A stretch of 64,000 bases of DNA from Agarophyton chilense (GCA_030374765.1 JARGXX010000013.1:1-64000); one strand, 5' to 3'; shown: positions 1 through 10,208, numbered from the stretch's first letter. The notes: a model not told the origin generated them from the letters alone. Translations and numbers: made by a program.

Positions 1-152
1 TACAAGGTATAGGCTAGTTACCCCGCCGTTTGCCCCTGCGGGTTTTCACGGTGCCCTGTACCATCGAGGTTTATTACGTCTATATTCTAAGGTTGAGCGT
101 CACCACGCTCCCCGAGTCAAGACAGTATCACCCCAGAGGTGATTGTACGACA
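1..152 (+). repeat. 3' end of the 5' LTR, copy A
   Basis: Bases 1-152 match the end of the 3' LTR (from 10669) and of the copy B 5' LTR (34717-34870). The repeat ends in TACGACA at 146-152, three bases before the putative primer site. Like the 5' LTR of copy B it has one copy of the GTTGAGCGTCACCACGCTCC unit, while both 3' LTRs have two. Confidence 0.9.
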
Positions 153-155
153 TTT

Positions 156-167
156 TGGTCTCCCGAC
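156..167 (+). promoter_or_regulatory. Putative tRNA primer-binding site
   Basis: TGGTCTCCCGAC starts three bases after the LTR end, where a minus-strand primer site is expected. TGG pairs with the CCA end of a tRNA; the next bases would fit an acceptor stem ending CGGGAGA, as in yeast tRNA-Tyr from memory. The tRNA identity is an inference. Copy B has the same site with one change (TGGTCTCCGGAC at 34874). Confidence 0.6.
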
Positions 168-299
168 CTAGAAAGTATTTTTAGGTTTCGTCGTACCTTC
201 ACGGTTCACACGAGATTGCGAGAAGGATTGGACGCTCGTACACCTATTTGGTTTCAGGAAATCCCGCAAAGCCATACAGGATACCATAATTGGTCACAA

Positions 300-2510
300 A
301 TGGAACGACCTGAAAGGAATACCCGTTGTGCGAGCGCCCCGCCAAGCCATAAAGGTCTTAAAGGAGCCCCATCGTCTCACCCGATTCTGGAAACCCCCGA
401 GGAGATGCTCCGGCACCCTCGGGACAAAACCGTAAAGGTATATGGTCCGCCGCCTGTGGCAAGGGAACCTCAACGGGAATTACCAATTGAGGTTGCAGCG
501 GAGGAGCTATGGCCTCAGCTCGAAGAGCGAGCGAAAGCGCTCGTCACCCTCGCTGTCGAGGATGCATTAACCATAAAGGAGAAATCGGATACCCGGATGG
601 TTCCGCCTTCAATGGACGTCGATGCATTTACCGGTATTGTGGTTGACCGAGCAGCTCAAGAGCTATCGGACAGGATACCTGAAATGGTGAAACAGTATAT
701 CTTCACAGATGCTAGGGAGCATGTTTACCGCGCTGTGCAGGACCTTTGGGTTACCGAAGGATTCGCAGAATCCCGACCTACACAGGTGAACATCACAAAG
801 CGCATACCACAAGGGTTCCAAATGGGTCATTCCGCCCATTCCAAACACTTACCTACTGATAGTGAGTACCTAAAAGGTCCGAAGCAGAGTCAAGAGGTCC
901 CGGGGAATGTAGATCCTCAAGACATTTACCTGCCACCAATTACAGGTCTCGTTCAAAAGGATACCCATGGAGGTGGTCCCAAGGACGATTCGTCTGACTC
1001 GTTGGATGAGTGACGAAGAAACCGAAAAGGGAAGAAGCGGAGGACGAAGAGGGGAAAGAATCGAGAGGATGATTCAGACCCCGACTCGTCAGGCTCCAGT
1101 TCCGATACGAGTTCATCGTCGGATGATGACCTTAAAGGTAAGAAAAAGAAGACACCGAACAGGTCGACGGAGAAGTCGTCGAAGAAAACCCGAAATGGTA
1201 AGAAGCAATACAATGAGTCGCCCGACTCTGAGTCGGACACCGAAATAGACCTGGAGGTGCACCAACCGTTGAACGATATGTTCGCCAAAGCGGTTGACTA
1301 CAGGACTTATCGGTTGATCAACAAGTCTTCTGAATACACCCAAGGGGTGGCTCAGAAGATTACTAAGCACCACAAGAAGCTCAGCTTTCAAATGTTTGAC
1401 AGAATCTTCACAGGTACGGATCCTATTGCGATAATTGAGTTTCTACAGAAGTTCAAGCTTGCATGTGACCAAAATGGTTTTTCCGAGGGCGCTGCTATTT
1501 GTCTATTTCAGTTTTACCTGAAAGGACGAGCATACTAATTGCTGCAGGATAGGCTCTTCGGCAATACCTCAGCGATGGATGAGGATGCCACAGAGATGTT
1601 GGAGTCATACCCAGAAGTGGTCAGTTTCCTTTTAAAAACATACGCCACCGATGAGGTTATCCAAGAGGCTTTTTCGGAAGTCTTCGGCTACCATCAAAGT
1701 TTTGGGAAAACCGAATCGGAGTTTTCGCTCGCGCTTTCGATTCTGGAAACCCGCTGTGGTAATGTGTTCACTAGCTCTCGGTTAAAACCGCCATTTGCCG
1801 ACAATGTCGACAAAGCGATCCGTTCCTAGGTACGCAACTACCTGGCCACTAACCGAAAGGTAGACTACAATCGGATGGCTCGATACTACCAGGGCCTTGG
1901 AGATACCCTTCGGCTGGGAAAGAGACCAGCCGTGCCTCCAACCTCGAAGGATAAACCGAAAAGGTCGGTCTTGAAAATTGAAGATACCACAACCTCAGAG
2001 GGTAGCTCGCACCTCGAAGTACCTACAGGGACCGCTGTCCACTTGGTAGCGACCCAGGGGCGGTTCTCGAAACCTTCGACGGTAGATAATTGGTCGTCAA
2101 CGCGTACACGACACTCGGTACAATCGCCGCCAAGTGCGATGAGCTCGAAAAGGATGCCGGAAGCGAGCTCCCATAACTCGCCACCCACATCCTACGCCAC
2201 TGCTCCTACCAACCAGATTTCAAAGCCCCCCTCAATGGTAACGCGAGACCCCCAAACTGGAGGCCTCGTTTTCTGGTTCTGTCTCGCGACAGACCATTTG
2301 GCAAACAATTGGGCTAACTTACCTCCGGGGATGAAAGACCAGTTGATTCAGACTCGCATGCAGAATCACCAACGCCTCTATTGGTCTTCAACGCAAGCAC
2401 CAGATAGGTTCCAACCCCGTACACCGGTACAGGTCAATACCATCGAGGAAACACCAATTCTGGACTCAACCCCTCCCGTACAGGAGGAGAACACCGAACG
2501 GTTGGCGTAA
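300..2510 (+). pseudogene. gag: gag polyprotein, copy A (three in-frame stops)
   Basis: This frame encodes the structural Gag protein. ATG at 300 is the first in-frame ATG, although the frame is open further up. Order: a charged N-terminal region; a Ser/Asp/Lys/Arg-rich linker (about 970-1250); the Gag core from about 1257 with the spaced hydrophobic pattern typical of gypsy Gag; and a residual zinc knuckle near 2270-2310 reading FWFCLATDHLANNW, where the first and last Cys of CX2CX4HX4C are lost. Stops in one constant frame are TGA 1011, TAA 1536 and TAG 1827. The first two are shared with copy B, so they predate the duplication; TAG 1827 is CAG in copy B. The final TAA overlaps the ATG of the next frame as TAATG. 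Confidence 0.85.
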
Positions 2511-3439
2511 TGGCCGAACCCAACCTGCAAGTGGAAGGCCAATCGATACCCAGAACCTTGAAGGTGGAAGAGAACGCTTCACAACCAGTTCCTGTTTCTC
2601 ATATGAAGTACAACAACTATAAAGTACGTGCCTCAATGTGTTTCTCCGATCGCCTTGCGGTTCCATTCACCTGCGTGTTGGAAACGGGGGCCGGCCCAAA
2701 CGTCCTGAACTCCCTCGTTATAGCTGCGCCGGTACTTTGGAACTTGAGCCGACCTCCCGACAACAACCCGCTTGTGGATGCAAATGAGCGCCCATTAAAC
2801 CTTCGAGGTATGCTCACCACTGTGGTGCAACTCGGAATCCTCAAGGTAAGACTGCTATTCTTTGTTGTCGACCGTTTACCGACAGACTGCCTACTAGGTA
2901 CGAACTTCATTGACAGACATGTCAAAGCAATCCTTCCTGGTTCCCATACAGTCGCCCTACGTCAGGGGGGACGAACTGCCATTTTAGGTAATACGGAAAC
3001 CAAAAGGGGATGGTTCGTCAAACCGAAGAAGACGATATCCACCGAAACGGTCTCCAACAAAGTGCGCATTACCAAACAGGTTGTTATCCAGCCAATGCAC
3101 CAAATATTGGTACCGGTGTCGTGTGCGACCCCTGGGCTGGTCATGTTACAAAACCATCCGAGGTTAGCACATCGACACCTCACCATGGTGGCCAACGGGA
3201 TTGTCGACAACATCCCAAATCAACTCTTTCAGGTGTGTCTCAGCAACTTCAGCAGTCATGACGTGAAGTTTCCGAAAAATACCAATGTTGGCATCGCACT
3301 ACCGGCACCGCAAGGGGTCTTCACGGTAGCTCACACTGATCTCGGCGAGGTCGCCCTTGATAAGGAAGGGGGTGCACAAATGCGTCCACAACCACAAAGC
3401 TTTGATAAATACCAACTTGGAAGCGAAAGTAACCGATAA
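2510..3439 (+). CDS. Retropepsin-type protease frame, copy A
   Basis: This 309-codon frame lies between gag and RT. It starts at the ATG overlapping the gag stop. The active-site region reads CVLETGAGPNVLN near residues 58-70, matching the retroviral D-T/S-G-A loop except that Asp is replaced by Glu; the second half carries the usual LLGTNFIDRH motif near residue 130. A Glu here would be expected to abolish or greatly weaken activity, and copy B has the same change. The rest of the frame is the linker to RT. It ends 83 bases inside the RT frame, which is read in a different phase. Confidence 0.82.
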   Translation: MAEPNLQVEGQSIPRTLKVEENASQPVPVSHMKYNNYKVRASMCFSDRLAVPFTCVLETGAGPNVLNSLVIAAPVLWNLSRPPDNNPLVDANERPLNLRGMLTTVVQLGILKVRLLFFVVDRLPTDCLLGTNFIDRHVKAILPGSHTVALRQGGRTAILGNTETKRGWFVKPKKTISTETVSNKVRITKQVVIQPMHQILVPVSCATPGLVMLQNHPRLAHRHLTMVANGIVDNIPNQLFQVCLSNFSSHDVKFPKNTNVGIALPAPQGVFTVAHTDLGEVALDKEGGAQMRPQPQSFDKYQLGSESNR

Positions 3440-6246
3440 GGCATCGGTAGACAAAGAAGAGAAACCGGGCCCTGAGAGGCAATGGAAAGATACAGTTCAG
3501 ATCGGTGAAGAAAACGGCCAACTGCGGGGCCGTATTACCGACCTTCTGGAGAAGTTCGACACCATGTGGGCAGGCCATCTGGGCCAAATTAAGGCCACAC
3601 AGCATGGCATCGAGCTCCTCCCTGACTCGAAGCCTATTTACCGACACCCATACCGTGCAGGTTCGAAGGCGAGAGAAGTAGAACTCAAAGAAGTGGAGCG
3701 AATGCTCCAAGAAGGTGTAATTCAACCAGCCAACTCAGATTGGGCTAGTCCCGTGGTTCTGGTTCAGAAGAAAGGGGATAACCGTATGAGGTTCTGTGTG
3801 CACTACAGGAGGCTCAATAGCGTGACCGTCAGGGACTCGTACCCGATACCCAGAATGGATGGGTGCATCGACTCCTTGGGAGATGCGCAGATATTTACCA
3901 CGTTGGATGCCAATTGTGGTTATTGGGAGGTACCTGTAGGTGAGGAAGACCAAGACAAAACGACCTTCACGTGCCGTGTAAGTTTTTTTCGCTTCACGCG
4001 GATGCCATTCGGGTTGCGCAATGCTCCAGCCACCTTTCAAAGGGCGCTGTACATCATCGTTTCGAAGGTTAAATGGACAACCGCCTTTGTATACATTGAT
4101 GATGTAATCATCTACTCCAGATCGGTAGAAGAGCATTTTGCACACGTACGCACCGTACTAACCCTCCTAGCTGAGGCAGGGGTGACACTGAAGCTACGCA
4201 AATGCGTCTTCTTTACCATAACGGTTGAATACCTGGGCCACATCATAAGCCCTGGTACCCCAGAGGTTGCGCCGAGCAACATTAGAGCCGTACAGGAGGT
4301 CAAGTTACCACGATCCCAGACAGACGTACGGTCCGTTATAGGTTTATGTAACGTCTATCGTCGCTTCGTGAAGGGATTCGCAAATAGCGGCCTCCCTCAA
4401 CAAGAAGCTCCAGAAAGGTGAACCTGAACGGTTTGAGAATCTATCGAACGACGAAATTGATACCTTTGAGGAATTGAAAGGAGCGCTTTTGTCGCCGCTA
4501 ATCTTAGCGTTACCGAAAACAGGTCTACCGTACACGCTGGATACAGATGCATATCATGCCCAAATTGGTTGTTCTCTCATGCAGGAGCAGCACAACGGAG
4601 ACAAATTATCTATAGGGTATTGGAGCCGCGCTATGAATGAGGTGGAGCAGAACTACACCATAACCGAGAAGAAATGTCTAGCAGTAGTGTGGAGCATGTT
4701 GATGCACCCTCCAAACCTTTATGGTGAGCGCTTTACGTTGCCCACGGACCACGACGCTTTAAGGTGGATCCTCGGACTCGCACATGCGTCTGATAGAATT
4801 GCCCGTTAGAGGTTGAGACTGTCGCACTTTGGATACGACATACGGTACCGTCCAGGTATCACGCACAACATAGCTGATGCTATGTCACGCTTAAACACCT
4901 CAGGGCTAGAGACAGAACCTGTGGACGATGACATCCCTTGCTTTTTGGTGTCATCAAACCAAAATGGTACCGGTGAAAACCTAGAAGAATGTTGGGACTT
5001 ACCCGAAGAAGGTGCCTTGCGGAACACCGACATGGCAACGCAGATACTGACCCAAGAGGAAACGATCTTCATGCCCGTATCCCGAGAGGATTTTCTACAA
5101 GAACAGGCCCAGGATGCGTACCGCAGAACCCTGGCTGACCAAATTGGTTTCAAAGAATCACCATTCGATGTGGACCACAATGGGTACATCGTGAGAAAGT
5201 CAACCTTGGATGGTAGCCTTCAAAAGATGGTTCCGAAGGCGCTGCGCCCGAGAGTCTTGTACGTCGCGCACTACCCGCGACTCTCGGGACATCCAGGTGC
5301 CACCAGAATGTATTACACCTTGAGGCAACAGTTCTCTTGGCCTCATATGGCTCATGATGTCTATACCTTTGTAGGTCAATGCGAATCCTGTGTTCGTACC
5401 CGCGGTGGTATTCGAAAGCATCGAAAGTATCTCAAGCTGTTTCCAGCAGCGGTTCCGCTTGAGTTTGTTGCGATAGACCTTCTACGACCACTTCGCAAGA
5501 CCAAGAATGTGTATCAGCACATTCTACTGATCACCGACAGGTTCTCGAAGCTCACGAGAGCGATGCCTTTAAAGGATGCGAAGTCAATAACGCTGGCGAT
5601 CGCGTTCCTCAACAATTGAGTCTACCCGTATGGTGCACCACTGTACCTACTTACCGATAATGTTTCAAACTTGGCATCGAAGCTCTTCGAAGCAGTCTGT
5701 AACCTTTTGGGTATCAAGCACTATTTCACTACTACCTACCACCCGCAGACGAACGGACAGGTCGAGCGCGTTAACCACACCTTGGTATCAAGGCTACGGC
5801 ACTATACGGAAGAGCACCAAACTGGGTGGGATGAGCTGGTGCAACCGTTCACCTACTCCTATAACCTTCAGGTACACCGGTCAACGCAGACCACTCCCTT
5901 TGATTTGGTTCTTTTGCGACACCCCCCAGGTATTGTAGGGCAGGGAGCTCATACCACCAGCACTGCAGCTGGCGCACTGACCCCTGCCCAGGTCAAGAAA
6001 AATACCATTGTGAGGTTAGGGAGGGATCTCAAACATGTAGAGCGCCGCCTCACTGCAGGCCAGACGCAGTACAAGACCGACTTGGACCGTAGGGTAACCA
6101 AAGTGGTCTCTATATCTTCGGGACAATATGTCTACATAGACCACCCACCTTCAGGTAAAAGAGAACGACCGGGTGATGAAGCAAACGATGAAGCTATGGA
6201 TAGAGATATCAATTCGAAGCTTCTACCCAAATCAGTGAAACCTTAA
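3357..6246 (+). pseudogene. pol: pol: reverse transcriptase, RNase H, integrase, copy A
   Basis: The RT runs from about 3630 to 4420, with the FCVHYRRLNSV block, TTLDANCGYW, MPFGLRNAPATFQ and the catalytic YIDD at 4092-4103. A two-base deletion near 4385 shifts the frame; copy B is intact there. RNase H follows (about 4470-4880) with LDTDAY, ITEKKCLAVVW and TDHDALRW. TAG at 4807 falls between RNase H and the tether and is shared with copy B. The integrase has an HHCC zinc region (about 5265-5400) and a DDE core with Asp at 5476, Asp at 5656 and Glu at 5764 in NGQVERVNHTL. TGA at 5617 replaces a Trp codon still present in copy B. The frame ends with TAA at 6244. Confidence 0.92.
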
Positions 6247-6252
6247 AAAGTA

Positions 6253-6805
6253 TTGAACGCATCAGACCACACCATTACGATTGAACAAGATGGAATACCG
6301 AATACAATATCAATTGACCGTATTACGGTAGCACCTGAAACGGTTCAACATCGCATTGAGGCATGGAGGCTCCTCAGCCCGAGAGCCCAGAGCGGTAGCT
6401 CTGCGCACTCGACCCTCAGAGGACCCCACCCCAATTGAGGTGAATGATGAACCACAACGGGATGATCCGGATTACAACCCTCTAACAGGGACGGCAATTG
6501 AACCTCAAACGGTAACAGCGGGAGCTCTCGACCCGGCTCCCACAAACGAAGCTCCCAACTCGGAACACATGAACCCTCGAGGTAGCGCTCCCCCGAAAGA
6601 TCAGGACCAAACCTCAGAAGAATTTCTTGTTGACCGTCTGGTGGGCCACACGCGAACCTACAATGTTCTGAAGTACACCGTCAGGTGGTACGGCTGGGGC
6701 CCAGAAGGGGACACCCTCGAACCCCCACCCGCGATATCCCCACACTTCCGTATCAGGTATTGGCGCCGTCGCACGAAGAAGATGCCTGCAGAGGGCGAAC
6801 TTTAG
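6253..6805 (+). pseudogene. Integrase C-terminal tail with chromodomain-like module, copy A
   Basis: After the TAA at 6244 the pol frame stays open to about 6360. There a four-base difference from copy B shifts the phase, and the true continuation is read to the TAG at 6803. A Pro/Glu-rich linker leads into a chromodomain-like stretch, FLVDRLVGH then YTVRWYGWGPEGDTLEP, at about 6625-6730. In chromoviruses this module follows integrase and is thought to steer insertion towards marked chromatin. Assignment rests on the VRWYGWGPEGDTLEP core. Confidence 0.75.
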
Positions 6806-6959
6806 ACCTTTGTGGCACTCAGGCCTAAGGAAGGGGGAGAAATGACGCCGTTCTCCGCAGAAGGTGGACGCATATGCGTGTCAGATGACCTACAAGGGAG
6901 GACACGAAAGAACAACCGAATGTAACATTAGAGGAGACAAGAAGAGACAACAATTTACT
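6806..6959. other. Spacer between pol and antisense block
   Basis: This short A-rich stretch separates the converging sense pol and antisense accessory frames. Nothing else was seen in it. Confidence 0.5.
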
Positions 6960-8300
6960 TTAAGAAGGAAACAATAAGGAAGTTAAGTGGCAGGCGGCCG
7001 CTACAAGAACCTCAAAGGTGAAGCGACAGAAAGTCTGGCCCCCAAATCCGGGAGTAGAAGGACCTGTCGGTTTAGGAGCAGTGGGATCAGGAGGACCAGT
7101 GTTATTGACTACCCACGGAGGAAAACTTGCAGAAATGGTAGGAGCCATCGACCTAGGAGGTAGCCAAGGAGCAGTAGCCCCGCCACTGGGGAGAAGAGTC
7201 GAAACCAAAAGAGGATGAACGAAAGGAACTGCCGGAGTGGGTTGCAAAACCGCGGGGTTCAAGTTAGCACCTAGAAGGGGATCCGTCAAAATATCAGATG
7301 GCGCAGCAGCAGAGACGCTTGCAAGATTAGCAACCTGACGGGTGGCCAGTTGGTACATGTCCAACTGTAACCGATTCCGGAACTCACCAAGTTGGTTCAG
7401 CGCCTTCCCGTATCGCGCATGGCACGGCAGCAAACCATCAAGGAGCGTTAATGCAGCAACCACAGAGTTAGGCTCAGCCCTCTGAAAGTTAATGACGCAA
7501 GACTGGCGAATTCGAGCCAGAAAACCGACCAGGGCCGGAGCATCCATCATAGGTTGAGGCGGAGGACCAGCAATACCCGTCAACAGAGGTTGAACCGGAC
7601 CAGCAACCCGTGAGGGGCTCGGTTGAGGAGGAGACACATCCGCAGGGATAGGTGACTTACGATCTTGAGGTAACGGCTCGGACGGTGAAGGACCAGAATA
7701 ACGACCAACCGGTGTCCCCACAGTACCGTGATATGGTTCGGAGCTCGCGGGAGCTCCATAAACAGGAGGCTTTCCGGGATAATATTGGGCGTGGCGAGGC
7801 ACAATCTCCCAAGTTGGGGGATCGAAAGCCTCCCAACCTTGATGGGAATCCCAATTGTAATTCTTGCTCTGCTCGAGATACGAGTCCAAATCCTTCACGT
7901 TATAATCGGTCCCCTCAGCGATTCTCTCGTAACCAAATCGGAAAATATCCTGGACAACCCTCGGAGGTATGAAGAAGATGCGACCTACAGGTTGAACACC
8001 ATCTCGGTATATGTCAGAGTCGAGATTGCAACAATCCAAATCGATACCGTAACGGGCGGCCTCCAGAGCCAGGATGGCAACCAACACGGTCCACTCCGAG
8101 AGGGCAACCGACCAAATGAGGTAATACCTCTCTAGGTTCTGGGAAGTCCGACTCCCTAAGTACGCCAAAACCAGCGGAGTGGGCACGCTCAGCGATAACG
8201 AAACCTCATGGCACTCCCACCACTCTTGTCGAAGCACGTACCAATCGCGTCTGTCCTTCGTAGGTTGTGAGAAGTACTCGACATTATGAAACATATGCAT
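6960..8300 (-). CDS. Antisense accessory frame, segment a (446 codons), copy A
   Basis: This long open frame runs opposite to pol just before the 3' end of the element. I do not recognise the protein. Its N-terminal half is Trp/Tyr-rich and has VPTPLVLAYLGS, then a hydrophobic, possibly membrane or buried helical segment near YLIWSVALSEWTVLVA, then FFIPPRVVQDIFRFGY. The middle is Pro-rich, and a helical stretch (about residues 260-340) precedes a second Pro/Gly-rich tail. ATG is at 8298-8300, but the frame is open upstream to the TGA at 8376. Segments b and c lie upstream in the same frame, so this may be the C-terminal part of one larger protein. Related copies are at 41669-43003, 55927-56948, 59717-60610 and 63061-63513. 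Confidence 0.75.
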   Translation of the reverse strand: MHMFHNVEYFSQPTKDRRDWYVLRQEWWECHEVSLSLSVPTPLVLAYLGSRTSQNLERYYLIWSVALSEWTVLVAILALEAARYGIDLDCCNLDSDIYRDGVQPVGRIFFIPPRVVQDIFRFGYERIAEGTDYNVKDLDSYLEQSKNYNWDSHQGWEAFDPPTWEIVPRHAQYYPGKPPVYGAPASSEPYHGTVGTPVGRYSGPSPSEPLPQDRKSPIPADVSPPQPSPSRVAGPVQPLLTGIAGPPPQPMMDAPALVGFLARIRQSCVINFQRAEPNSVVAALTLLDGLLPCHARYGKALNQLGEFRNRLQLDMYQLATRQVANLASVSAAAPSDILTDPLLGANLNPAVLQPTPAVPFVHPLLVSTLLPSGGATAPWLPPRSMAPTISASFPPWVVNNTGPPDPTAPKPTGPSTPGFGGQTFCRFTFEVLVAAACHLTSLLFPS

Positions 8301-8375
8301 AACGCGAGTGTAAGAGTTGCGAGTGTGAACGCGACTCTCCGTCGCTGCATCCTCGCCCCACCTACGACGGTCAGC

Positions 8376-9053
8376 TCAATTGATAGTGGTAAAATGCCAA
8401 TTCAGGGACACCAAGTCAGGTGAAACCGGAAGGTAAGTTTCCGGAATAGACGAATACTGGCACACTTGAACCACCAATCGACGATAATAATCCAGCTCCT
8501 GTTTGATGCTCACATACGGCAAGTCGCTCGGATATATCGGCGGGATGAAATACCTCAAAGGTGTATGACGCTGCCGACTCTGGTAACATTCCATTCGAAC
8601 CTGACGAGTTTGAGACTCTTGGTACCTTTTCTCCAAGAGCAATGCAACGAAGCGAAGGCGCTTGCAGTCCCAACGGGACAAACCCAAGTGGGTTTCCAAT
8701 TGTGGTCTGGTAAGAGCTGTCGGCAATGACGAATTCCCCACCGCCACAGGCCAATCGAGCTTCAACAGGTCATTGTGCGTCACCTGGTCGAAGGTAATAC
8801 CAAAAGGTCTATACTGACTCGTCGTCCGGTTCGCCGCACCAAACGCGAGATTGGGAGCCCAATTGGTTTGTGTTGTCGGAGGAAATCCACCACTGCGTTG
8901 GTGTGGGTCAGCCGAGGTCCCAGGGGAGAACTGTGTCGCGGGGACAGGCACGCTGCGAAAAACAATGTTTGTAGGCGTTCGAGAAGTCGAGCGGGTCACC
9001 CTCTTGGTAATACCCCCGCGTCCACGGCCACGAGATGGGCCGATACCTGACAT
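8376..9053 (-). CDS. Antisense accessory frame, segment b (225 codons), copy A
   Basis: This frame follows segment c after an 18-base gap and precedes segment a, all in one phase. The N-terminus is RG-rich (SRGRGRGG) and followed by a Ser/Thr/Pro region containing FRSVPVPATQ. The ordered part has PFGITFDQVTHNDLLKLDW and a basic, aromatic C-terminal half. Similar order is seen at 60632-61543 (FRSVPLPQPT, then YFPNGIPEHAIYCDDW). Basic RG repeats often bind nucleic acid, but no function is assigned. The TGA at 8376 separates it from segment a; in the copy at 62267-63513 no stop is present at this junction. Confidence 0.72.
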   Translation of the reverse strand: MSGIGPSRGRGRGGITKRVTRSTSRTPTNIVFRSVPVPATQFSPGTSADPHQRSGGFPPTTQTNWAPNLAFGAANRTTSQYRPFGITFDQVTHNDLLKLDWPVAVGNSSLPTALTRPQLETHLGLSRWDCKRLRFVALLLEKRYQESQTRQVRMECYQSRQRHTPLRYFIPPIYPSDLPYVSIKQELDYYRRLVVQVCQYSSIPETYLPVSPDLVSLNWHFTTIN

Positions 9054-9071
9054 GGTTGGGAGGGCCGTAGC

Positions 9072-9518
9072 TCAACCCGACGAACGAGGTGATGACTCGA
9101 CCTCCACCGCCGCGGTGAACACCAGCGGGTATTCATCGTTCTGAAGTGGAGCCTCCTTGGTCTGTTCTGAGGAGACGGCCAACGTATCCAACCTTTCCGG
9201 TAGTACCGACATCGACCTTTCAGGTGCAACAGTTGCCACCGTACGGTCACGAGCGGTTCCAGACCTTTGAGGTATCGTGGAGCAGGACCAATCAGACCTT
9301 AAAGGCATAACTGCAGGGGTATCAATCCCCTCGGAATCGCCGACTTCTTCGACCTCAATGGTAACCGGCACCTCACGTCTCTCGAGCGCTGGTGCTGCTT
9401 GTGAGGACGACTCACCCCTTCCAGGTATCGGTGACGAATCCACGATGCGGCGCAAAGAGCATCGACGTGGAATCGAACGGGTTCGAACACGTGCTTGGAG
9501 GCGGCGCGATCCTGTCAT
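9072..9518 (-). CDS. Antisense accessory frame, segment c (148 codons), copy A
   Basis: This is the first segment of the antisense block, starting at ATG 9518. It is rich in Arg, Ser, Glu and Pro and looks low in complexity, with VTIEVEEVGDSEG in the middle. No family is recognised. A TGA at 9072 separates it from segment b, which continues in the same phase six codons later. The copy at 43780-44226 is equally open. No counterpart was found in the other gypsy family at 59717-61543, where the block begins directly with b-like sequence. Confidence 0.6.
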   Translation of the reverse strand: MTGSRRLQARVRTRSIPRRCSLRRIVDSSPIPGRGESSSQAAPALERREVPVTIEVEEVGDSEGIDTPAVMPLRSDWSCSTIPQRSGTARDRTVATVAPERSMSVLPERLDTLAVSSEQTKEAPLQNDEYPLVFTAAVEVESSPRSSG

Positions 9519-10198
9519 CGCCTTGATGGTAACCTGGAATGCAAAACCGGAGAAAGGTCGCGCAGTTACCGACGGGGACGATCAACACAAATAAGGTCTC
9601 ACAACCGAAAGCTTCCACCACGGACCCAGGCCAACACCTCAATGGTTGTATCGACGTAGGCTCAGGCCCCATTGGCGCCACGAGTCAATCCTTACAAGGT
9701 AGACGAAACCTAAAAGGTCAAGAAGCCAGGAAACCTTCAGGAAAAGCCGGACAGTATGATTACGGTCGCAAAGCCCCCGCTTAAGGGCAGCAATATCTGA
9801 AGGGTTGTCGAGCTGTGGGAACGACCGAGCGGGACGACGCGCCCAGGGACCTAGAAGAGAAAGGAATTTTGAGTAACCGGGAAAGGTGCGATAACAACTT
9901 GGTTAGACAGTGGGCGATGCGGAAGCAGAATCGCAAGCAAGCAGGGTTACTAGCGAAAAGGTGTCCGCTAGCGCGCTAGTTACACTGCATCGCCCTCATG
10001 GCAGTCCTTACCTGAATGGTTGTCGCTCAATTCGTGCGCCGACGTCGTCCTGCGCCCTCCCCAACTGACACTGGCGCCGAGTTCTGAACGTCAAAGGATC
10101 GCGCGTCGCGCACAGACACCACTCCGATGCCCGCGCCATTGTCGCTCGCTACATCTCTATGGTTTGATGGGAGGAGACATGGGGCGTGCCTTACGGGT
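9519..10198. other. Untranslated 3' region with nested inverted repeats
   Basis: No convincing frame is present on either strand. At 9912-9920 GGGCGATGC pairs with GCATCGCCC at 9987-9995, and inside it GTTACTAGCG near 9946 pairs imperfectly with CGCTAGTTAC near 9974. Both pairs are kept in copy B (44621-44705). The region lies upstream of the antisense block and just before the polypurine tract, so it could hold an antisense leader, an RNA structure or a packaging signal; this is inference. Confidence 0.5.
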
Positions 10199-10208
10199 AG
10201 AAAGGGGG
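10199..10208 (+). promoter_or_regulatory. Polypurine tract, copy A
   Basis: AGAAAGGGGG lies two bases before the 3' LTR start TGTCGTA at 10211. This is where plus-strand DNA synthesis is primed in LTR retrotransposons. Copy B has AGGAAGGGGG at 44907-44916. Confidence 0.8.

Noticed and set aside
953-1391. Minus-strand frames of 92-111 codons over gag
   Set aside because: They mirror the Ser/Asp/Lys-rich gag linker in other phases and repeat at 35658-36109 only because the block is duplicated.
7018-8135. Plus-strand frames over the antisense block
   Set aside because: They are complements of segment a in other phases, with no motifs of their own.
6960-9518. Antisense block as gag of an element inserted in opposite orientation
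   Set aside because: No second pair of LTRs, target duplication or opposite pol surrounds it, and two families carry it at the same place. It is not fully excluded for members C and E.
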